Assembly: GCF_032854445.1 (NCBI RefSeq)
Contig: NC_088295.1
Coordinates: 95,225,805-95,289,804 of the forward strand
From: Liolophura sinensis
Lineage: Eukaryota; Mollusca; Polyplacophora; Chitonida; Chitonidae
Direction: 5' to 3'
DNA length: 64,000 nt
The position numbers were made by a program, and so were the translations under genes. Position 1 is the first letter of the stretch, and every line of letters begins with the position of its first letter. Of the stretch, positions 1-10,000 are shown in pieces. Under the pieces are notes generated by a model that saw nothing but the letters and a program-made list of their open reading frames with translations, was not told where the DNA came from and searched no databases.

Positions 1-176
1 AGTGATTACCCTGGTCTCAACAAAGGTGATAAAATAGACACCAACAAGTGATTACCCTGGTCTCAACAAAGGTGATAAAATAGACATCAACAAGTGATTA
101 CCCTGGTCTCTACAACAGCAGATAAAATAGACACCAATAAGTGATTACCCTGGTCTGTATAACAGCAGACAAAAAT
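1..176. repeat. 46-bp tandem repeat at the window edge
   Basis: About 3.7 copies of a ~46-bp unit containing agtgattaccctggtctc. It lies in the SIDT intron after exon 8. Its origin cannot be judged because the next exon is outside the window. Positions 177-359 show nothing recognisable. Confidence 0.85.
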
Positions 177-359
177 AAAAGTACAATGAAATTCAAAACT
201 CTGCTCAAATCTAGCAACACAAAAATGATGCATGAAAAATGGTATTATTATGCACCTGTTTTTTTGAGCTAAAATCTCACTCTAGTTTTCATAACAACAG
301 CTACACTGACTGTGTATTACCACAAAGAAGTACTAAAATTCCTTCCCAACTCTCCTCTC

Positions 360-1042
360 TGCCTCACATACACATTTAGTTAGCATAGCCAGCATTCTCC
401 CCACTTCCCACAATTTCCCTGTCATTACATGTTATCAGTCCCTATAATGTTCTGCTCACCATACTCACCGCCATACAAATTTAGTTAGCACAGCAAACCC
501 TCTCCCCACTTCCCACGACTTCCCTGGCATGACACGTTAGCTGTGATATCAGTCCCTATAATGTTCTGCTCACCATACTCACCGCCATACAAATTTAGTT
601 AGCACAGCAAACCCTCTCCCCACTTCCCATGACTTCCCTGTCATGACACCTTAGCTGTGATATCAGACTCTATCATATTCTGCTCACCATACTCACCGCC
701 ATACAAATTTAGTTAGCACAGCAAACCCTCTGCCCACTTCCCACGACTTCCCTGTCATGACACCTTAGCTGTGATATCAGTCCCTATCATATTCTGCTCA
801 CCATACTCACCGCCATACAAATTTAGTTAGCACAGCAAACCCTCTCCCCACTTCCCATGACTTCCCTGTCATGACACCTTAGCTGTGATATCAGACCCTA
901 TCATATTCTGCTCACCATACTCACCGCCATACAAATTTAGTTAGCACGGCAAACCCTCTCCCCACTTCCCATGACTTCCCTGTCATGACACGTTAGCTGT
1001 GATATCAGTCCCTATCATATTCTGCTCACAATACTCACCGCC
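360..1042 (-). repeat. SIDT: 114-bp array carrying the exon 8 donor
   Basis: About six units of ~114 bp (motif starts near 451, 565, 680, 793, 906 and 1021, with a diverged partial unit before). On the minus strand each holds ATGGCG|gtgagtat followed by ggtgagcag, equal to the exon 8 donor with six exon bases and its intronic continuation. The outermost unit is the real junction. Confidence 0.85.
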
Positions 1043-1091
1043 ATCATTTCTCTCTGCCTCAGACAGATCAGGGATCCCCCAGTTCTTGTCA
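1039..1091 (-). CDS. SIDT: SIDT exon 8: start of cytoplasmic loop
   Basis: This 53-bp exon (phase 2 in, phase 1 out) encodes [17 protein letters not shown], an acidic stretch expected for the variable loop after the first helix. The acceptor is tttggttacag and the donor GATGGCG|gtgagtat. The last six exon bases and the donor are reproduced in each unit of the 114-bp array that follows. Phase agreement with exon 7 supports it; the loop itself is poorly conserved. Confidence 0.8.
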
Positions 1092-4000
1092 CTGTAACCA
1101 AACAAGCAGGACCAAATATTTACGAATAGTATTTGACAGAAACAAGAAATGTTGATCAAAAATGCTGCATCCCACCAAGCATTATTGGTAATATGTGTAC
1201 TGTGTGCAGGAGAATCACAAGTGATGTGTACAGTGTACAAGATGGCCACAAGTGATGTGTACAAGATGGCCACAAGTGATGTGTACAGTGTAGAAGATGG
1301 CCACAAGTGATGTGTACAGTGTAGAAGATGGCCACAAGTGATGTGTACTGTGTGCAGGAGGATCACAAGTGATGTGTACTGTGTGCAGGAGGATCACAAG
1401 TGATGTGTACAGTGTACAAGATAGCCACAAGTGATGTGTATACTGTGTGCAGGAGGATCACAAATGATGTGTACTGTGTGCAGGAGGACCACAAGTGATG
1501 TGTACTGTGTGCAGGAGGATCACAAGTGATGTGTACTGTGCAGGAGGGTTACAAGTGATGTGTACTGTGTGCAGGAGGATCACAAGTGATGTGTACTGTG
1601 CCCGGGGGAACCACAAGTGATGTGTACTCTGTATGGGAGGACCACAAGTGATGTGTGTTCTGTACAGGAGGGCGACAAGTGATGTGCACTGTGTGCAGAA
1701 GGGCCACAAGTGATGTGCACTGTGTGCAGCAGGATCACTGAAAACGTGTACTGTGTGCAGGAGGATCACAAGCGATGTGTACTGTGTGCAGGAGGGCAAA
1801 CAAATGACGTATGTTCTGTGCAGAAAGATCACAAATGATGTGTGCTGTGTGCAGGAGGACCGCAAGTGAGGTGTGCTGTGCACAGGAGGACCACAAGTAA
1901 TGTGTGCTATGTGCAGGAAGACCACAGGTAATGTGCGCTGTCTGCAGGTGGACCACAGGTAATGTGTTCTGTGTGCAGGAGGATCACAGGTTACGTGTGC
2001 TATGTGCAGGAAGACCACAGGTAATGTGTGCTGTCTGCAGGTGGACCACAGGTAATGTGCGCTGTCTGCAGGTGGACCACAGGTAATGTGTGCTATGCAC
2101 AGGAGGACCACAAGTAATGTGTGCTATGTGCGGGAAGACCACAAGTGACGTGTACTGTGTGCAGGAGGACCACAGGTAATGTGTGCTATGTGCAGGAGGA
2201 TCACAGGTAATGTGTGCTATTTGCAGGTGAACCACAGGTAATGTGCCCTGTGTGCAGGTGGGCCACAGGTAATGTGTGCTATGCGCAGGAGGACCACAGG
2301 TAATGTGTGCTATGTGCAGGAGGACCACAGGTAATGTGTACTGTGTGCAGGTGGACCACAGGTAATGTGTACTGTGTGCAGGTGGACAACAGGTAATGTG
2401 TGCTATGTGCAGGAAGACCACAGGTAATATGCGCTGTCTGCAGGTGGACCACAGGTAATGTGCGCTGTCTGCAGGTGGACCACAGGTAATGTGCGCTGTG
2501 CGCAGGTGGACCACAGGTAATGTGCACTATGTGCAGGTGGATCATAGGTAATGTACGCTGTGTGCAGGTGGACCACAGGTAAAGTGTGCTGGGTGCAGGA
2601 GGATTGCAGGTTACGTGTGCTGTGTGCAGGTGGACCTCAGGTAATGTGTGCTATGTGCGGGAAGACCACAAGTGACGTGTACTGTGTGCAGGAGGACCAC
2701 AGGTAATGTGTGCTATGTGCAGGAGGATCACAGGTAATGTGTGCTATTTGCAGGTGAACCACAGGTAATGTGAACTGTATGCAGGTGGGCCACAGGTAAT
2801 GTGTGCTATGTGCAGGAGGACCACAGGTAATGTGTACTGTGTGCAGGTGGACCACAGGTAATGTGTACTGTGTGTAGGTGGATCACAGGTAATGTGTGCT
2901 GTGTGCAGGAGGACCACAGGTATTGTGCGCTGTCTGCAGGAGGACCACAGGTAATGTGTACTGTGTGCAGGTGGACCACAGGTAATGTGTGTTGTGTGTA
3001 GGTGGATCACAGGTAATGTGTGCTATGTACAGGAGGACCACAGGTAATGTATGCTGTCTGCAGGAGGACCACAGGTAATGTGTGCTATGTGCAGGAGGAT
3101 CACAGGTAATGTGTGCTATGTGCAAGTGGACCACACGTAATGTGTGCTATGTGCAGGAGGATCACAGGTAATGTGCACTGTGTGCAGATGGACCACATGT
3201 AATGTGTGCTATGTGCAGGAGGATCACAGGTAATGTGTGCTATGTGCAGGTGGACTACAGGCAATCTGTACTGTGTGCAGGTGGACAGGAAGTGATGTGT
3301 GATATGTGCAGGTGGACCACAGGTAATCTGTACTGTCTGCAGGAGGCCACAGGTAATGTGTGCTATGTGCAGGAGGATCACAGGTTATCTGTACTGTGTG
3401 CCGGAGGATCACAGGTTACCTGTGCTTTGTGCAGAAGGACAACAGGTAATGTGGGCTATGTGCAGGAAGACCACAGGTAATGTGCCCTGTGTGCAGGTGG
3501 ACCACAGGTAATGTGTGCTGTGTGAAGGAGGATCACAGGTTACGTGTGCTATGTGCAGGTGGACCTCAGGTAATGTGTGCTATGTGTAGGAGGATCACAG
3601 GTAATGTGTGCTATATGCAGGTGAACCATAGGTAATGTGTACTGTGTGCAGGTGGACCACAGGTAATGTGTGCTATGTGCAGGAGGATCACAGGTAATGT
3701 GAGCTATGTGCAGGTGGACCACATGTAATCTGTACTGTGTGCAGGTGGACAGGAAGTGATGTTTGATATGTGCAGGTGGACCACAGGTAATGTGTGTTAG
3801 GTGCAGGAGGATCAGAGATAATGTGTACTATGTGCAGGTGGACCACAGGTAATCCATACTGTGTGCAGGTGGACAGCAAGTGATAATACAGCAAGTGATG
3901 TGTGATGTGTACAGGTGGACCACAGGTAATGTGTGTTAGGTGCAGGAGGATAACAGGTAATGTGTGCTATGTTCAGGTGGACCACATGTAACCCATACTG

Positions 4001-7000
4001 TGTGCAGGTGGACAGCAAGTGATGTGTGATGTGTTCAGGTGGATCACAGGTAATCTGTACTGTCTGCAGGAGGACCACAGGTAATGTGTGCTATGTGCAG
4101 GAGGATCACAGGTAATGTGTGCTATGTGCAGGTGAACCACAGGTAATGTGTACTGGTGGACCACAGGTAATCTGTGCTATGTGCAGGAGGATCACAGGTA
4201 ATATGTGCTATGTGCAGGTGGACCACAGGTAATCTGTACTGTGTGCAGGTGGACAGGAAGTGATGTGCAGGTGGACCATAGGTAATCCATACTGTGTGCA
4301 GGTGGACAGCAAGTGATAATACAGCAAGTGATGTGTGATGTGTACAGGTGGACCACAGGTAATGTGTGTTAGGTGCAGGAGGATAACAGGCAATGTGTGC
4401 TATGTGCAGGAGGATCACAGGTAATGTGTGCTATGTGCAGGTGAACCACAGGTAATGTGTACTGGTGGACCACAGGTAATCTGTGCAATGTGCAGGAGGA
4501 TCACAGGTAATATGTGCTATGTGCAGGTGGACCACAGGTAATCTGTACTGTGTGCAGGTGGACAGGAAGTGATGTGTGATATGTGCAGGTGGACCACAGG
4601 TAATGTGTGTTAGGTGCAGGAGGATCAGAGATAATGTGTACTATGTGCAGGTGGACCACAGGTAATCCATACTGTGTGCAGGTGGACAGCAAGTGATAAT
4701 ACAGCAAGGACCACAGGTAATCTGTACTGTGTGCAGGTGGACCACAGGTAATCTGTACTGTGTGCAGGTGGACCACAGGTAATCTGTACTGTGTGCAGGT
4801 GAACCACAGGTAATGTGTGCTATGTGCAGGAGGACCACAGGTTATCTGTACTGTGTGCAGGAGGATCAAAAGTGAGGTGTGCTGTGTAGTGCAGGAAGTC
4901 CCCCTATATAAATGTACATGTAAATCGTGACAGATGGCCACTGCAAATGAAGGAGGACTTACCATATGTGATAAAAACAGGCTATAAGCACTGCAGCCAT
5001 GTAGAAGCCAGCAAACACTACCACAGCGATGACAATTGCCGTTACATACTCACTGGCTGAAACACAAACACACATGTAATATTAATCTAAAATGGACAGC
5101 ATACTCAGGTGTAATGTCCACAAGTGAGCCACCCCTCCGAGGAATTTTATGACAATGTTTTCTGGCTTTACAGGCCTTGTTATTTCCTTTTCCTTTGGCA
5201 GTTTTATTTCAGGCTTTTGTATCTGGCGTGTATCTGGCATTGTTTTATTGGTTATGAGACATTTGGTTTTCAGCCCTAATCTGGAATTCATTTATTAATT
5301 TTGAGATGTTTGGTTTCCAGACTTTACCAGGCATTGTTTTACTGGTTGTGTGATGTTTGGTTTCCTGGCTTTTCCTTGCATTGTTTTATTGGTAGTGAGA
5401 TGTCTTTTTTCCAGGCTTTACCTGGAATTGTTTTATTGGTTGTGAGATGTTTGGTTTTCACACCTTACCTGACATTGTTTTCTTGGTTGTGAGATGTTTG
5501 GTTTTCACACTTTACCTGACATTGTTTTCTTGGTTGTGAGATGTTTGGTTTTCACACTTTACCTGACATTGTTTTCTTGGTTGTGAGATGTTTGGTTTCC
5601 AGACTTTACTTGGCATTGTTTTATTGGTTGTGGGATGTTTGGTTTCCATACCTTACCTGGCACTGTTTTATTGGTTGTTAGATATCTGGTTTCCACACTT
5701 TACCTAGTACTGTTTTATTGGTTGTGAGATGTTTGGCTTTCAGACCTTACCTGGCATTGTTTTATTGGTTGTGAGATATCTGGTTTCCAGACTTACCTGG
5801 GACTGTTTTATTAGTTGTGAGATGTCTGCTACCCAGGCTTTACTTGGCATTGTTTTCTAGGTTGTAAGATGTTTGGTTTTTAGCCCTTACCTGGCATTGT
5901 TTTCTTGGTTGTGAGAGTTATGTTTTTCACCCGTGGTAAAATACTCTCAATAGTCGTACAGTCCCTATTATTTGCCTGAAGGACCAAAACCACAAAAAAG
6001 GACGCTGTGCTGAAATCACTCCTCTGCAAAAGATGAATAAACAAATGACCATAATCCCACAAACACAACTAAATGTTTTGTCCTTAATACTTGAAAAGAG
6101 AACAGTTGATGGTGTTCAGTTGATAAGGTTAATAAATTTTTAAAAAATGAAAACTTTAAGACACAGAAAAGCTACATGAGTGTAGTACATCTGGGGTATG
6201 AGGGAAAGCACTGGACCTTGACTGTAATGGCCGCCTTGGTGGTCATGGTCTGGTACATCCCACGGAACTTCACATTGTTATCCATCTCAAACACCGGGCA
6301 CTGAAAATAGGTGGAAAAAGACACACCGAAAATACCCTCTGGTACTCCTGTAAAATATCATCAGTTTTCCTACAATACTGAATTGTGATGTTAAATACAT
6401 GTACATGTAGATTTTTGTCTTTGTACCAAAACAGCTTTTGTATAACATAAGCTGCAAATAATGATAATCTCTAAATTGAGAAGACACAATGTACATGAAA
6501 ACATAATCTCCACAGGGAACACACAATGAACATGAAAACATATAATCTCCACAGGGAACACAAGGTGGTTACCTTTGTGTAAAGGTAACAAGAACACTCC
6601 ATGTACTCAAACAAACAGTTCTTGGGTGTACAACGTTTTAATGTGTCAGAGCTGGCCAGTAGAACCAAAGAACACTACTCCAATAAACAGTACTTGGGTG
6701 TACAAGGTTTTACTGTGTCAGAGCTGGCCAGTACAACCAGAGAACACTACTCCAACAAACAGTACTTGGGTGTACAAGGTTTTAATGGGGTTACCTTTGT
6801 GTCCTGGACTGCTAGAATGGCACAGTGTGCACTGTCAGAGCTGGTCAGTACAACCAGAGACAACTACTCCAACAAACAGTTCTTGGGTGTACAAGGTTTT
6901 AATGGGGTTACCTTTGTGTCCTGGACTGACAGAATGGCACAGTGTGTACTGTCAGAGCTGGTCAGTACAACCAGAGAACACTACTCCAACAAACAGTACT

Positions 7001-10000
7001 TGGGTGTACAAGGTTTTAATGTGGTTACCTTTGTGTCCTGGACTGACAGAATGGCACAGTGTGTACTTTCAGAGCTGACCAGTACAACCAGAGACAACTA
7101 CTCCAACAAACAGTTCTTGGGTGTACAAGGTTTTAATGGGGTTGCCTTTGTGTCCTGGACTGACAGAATCGCACAGTGTGTACTGTCAGAGCTGATCAGT
7201 ACAACCAGAGACAACTACTCCAACAAACAGTTCTTGGGTGTACAAGGTTTTAATGGGGTTACCTTTGTGTCCTGGACTGACAGAATGGCACAGTGTGGAC
7301 TGTCAGAGCTGGCCAGTACAACCAGCGAGTCAACGCCATCAGGGAAGGTGTAGCGAAAGAAAGAGGGCTCTGAAGGTGTCACGCTGAACACTTTGCTCTC
7401 ATGCTCCCTGAAACAATTATATTTATTGATTTATTTAATTGCTGTTCAAAGCTGTGCTCGAAAGTATTTCACTTATATGACAGCATATATAATTAGACTC
7501 ATCGGAACAGTTTATATATACATAAACACTCCCTTGAACACTTATAGGCTGGTCTACACACACTCCCTGGAACACTTATAGGCTGGTCTACACACACTCC
7601 CTGGAACACTTATAGGCTGGTCTACACACACTCCCTGGAACACTTATAGGCTGGTCTACAAACACTCCGTGGAACAGATTAATGCAGGTCAACATACGCT
7701 CCCTAAAATAGTTATATGTATATACATTCCCTAAAATAGTTATATGCGTATACATTCCCTAAGACAGTTACATGCTACATGTAACCTACATACACACCTT
7801 AAAACAGTTATATGCTAGCCTACATACACACCTTAAACAGTTGTATGCTAGCCTACATACAAACCTTAAAACAGTTATATGTTAGCCTACATACACACCT
7901 TAGAACAGTTATATGCTGGCCTACATACACACCTTAGAACAGTTATATGCTGGCCTACATACACACCTTAACACAGTTATATGCTAGCCTACATACACAC
8001 CTTAGAACAGTTATGTGCTGGCCTACATACACACCTTAGAACAGTTATATGCTGGACTACATACACACCTTAAAACAGTTATATGCATACATACACACTT
8101 TAAAACAGTTATATGCTGGCCTACATACACTCCTTGGAACACTTATGTGCTGGACGACATACACTCCCTGGAACACTTATGTGCTGGACGACATACACTC
8201 CCTGGAACACTTATGTGCTGGACGACATACACTCCCTGAAACATTTATGTGCTGGACTACATACACTCCCTGGAACACTTATTTGCTTGACTACATACAC
8301 TCCCTGGAACACTTATGTGCTAGATGACATACACTCCCTGGAACACTTATGTGCTGGACGACATACACTCTCTGGAACACTTATGTGCTGGACGGCATAC
8401 ACTCCAAAAAAGAGTGATATTCTTAGCTACATAAACTCTTTATAAAAGTTACATGTACAAACACTCCCTAAAACAGTTACATGTACATATACTCCCAGTA
8501 GCAGTTACATGTACATACACTCCCTGGAACTGTCACATGTAAATACACTCCCCGGATCAGTGACATGTAAATACACTCCCTGGAACAGTTACATGTACAT
8601 ACACTCCCTGAAACAGTTACATGTACAAACACTTCACGGAACAGTTACATGTACATACACTCCCTGGACAGTTACACGTACATACACTCCCCGGAGCAGT
8701 TACATGTTTATGCACTCCCTGGAGCGTTACACGTACATACACTCCCCGGAACAATTACATGTACATACACTCCCTGGAACTGTCACATGTACATACACTC
8801 CCTGGAACAGTTACATGCAGTGAATAAACACTTAATGAGGCCCCAGGGTGACTTACTCGAGCTGGAAGCTGTCCACAGGCCATGCAAGGAGGGTGTACTC
8901 TGTCCACTCCTTGGTCATTGAGGAGACGTCTACGTAAATCAGGTGGCTCTGGGAACTGATGGACATGTTGCCGTCCTCCGGGCAGAGTGTACGGCTCACC
9001 TTATAGTAATCATACCTGAACAACAAAAAGACTGTAGTTCTTGTCAGTAGTCATACCTGAACAACAGAAAGAGTTTAGCTCTTGTCAATAGTCATACCTG
9101 AACAACAGAAAGAGTGTAGCTCTTGTCAATAGTCACACCTGAACAACAGAAAGAGTGTAGCTCTTGTCAATATCCAACCTGAACAACAGAAAGTGTGTAG
9201 CTCTGGTCAACAGTCATACCTGAACAACAGAAAGAGTGTATCTCTTGTCAATATCCAACCTGAACAACAGAAAGAGTGTATCTCTTGTCAATAGTCATAC
9301 CTGAACAACAGAAAGAGTTTAGCTCTTGTCAATAGTCATACCTGAACAACAAAAAGAGTGAAGCTCTTGTCAATAGTCATACCTGAACAACAGAAAGAGC
9401 ATAGCTCTTGTCAATAGCCATACCTGAACAACAGAAAGAGTGTAGCTCTTGTCAATAGTCATACCCGAACAACAGAAAGACTGTAGCTCTTGTCAATAGT
9501 CATACCTGAACAACAGAAAGAGTTTAGCTCTTGTCAATAGTCATACCTGAACAACAAAAAGAGTGAAGCTCTTGTCAATAGTCATACCTGAACAACAGAA
9601 AAGCGTAGCTCTTGTCAATAGCCATACCTGAACAACAGAAAGAGTGTAGCTCTTGTCAATAGTCAAACCTGAACAACAGAAAGACTGTAGCTCCTGTCAA
9701 TAGTCATACCTGAACAACAGAAAGAGTGTAGCTCTTGTCAATAGTCATACATGAACAACAAACATAGTGCGGCTCCTGTCAGTAGTCATACCTCAACAAC
9801 AGACACTGTACAGCAGAAAGAGTGTAGCTCTGGTCAATAGTCACACCTGAACAACAACAGAAGGAGTGTACTCTTGTCAATAGTCACACCTGAACAAGAA
9901 ACACAGTGCAGCTCCTACCAGTTGTCATACCTGAACAACAGACATAGTGCAGCTTTTGTCAATAGTCATACCTAAACAACAAACACAGTACAGCTCTTGT

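Noticed and set aside
1190-4962. Exon 7 donor as the source of the 31-bp array
   Set aside because: Shared words (cctcct, cacat) are short and the GT position does not align; not counted among the junction arrays.
1190-4965. Many open frames rich in [15 protein letters not shown]
   Set aside because: Translation of a 31-bp minisatellite; the frame rotates every unit, as expected for a non-coding array.
6575-7353. A 250-codon plus-strand open frame
   Set aside because: It is the opposite strand of the exon 4 donor array and exon 4 itself.
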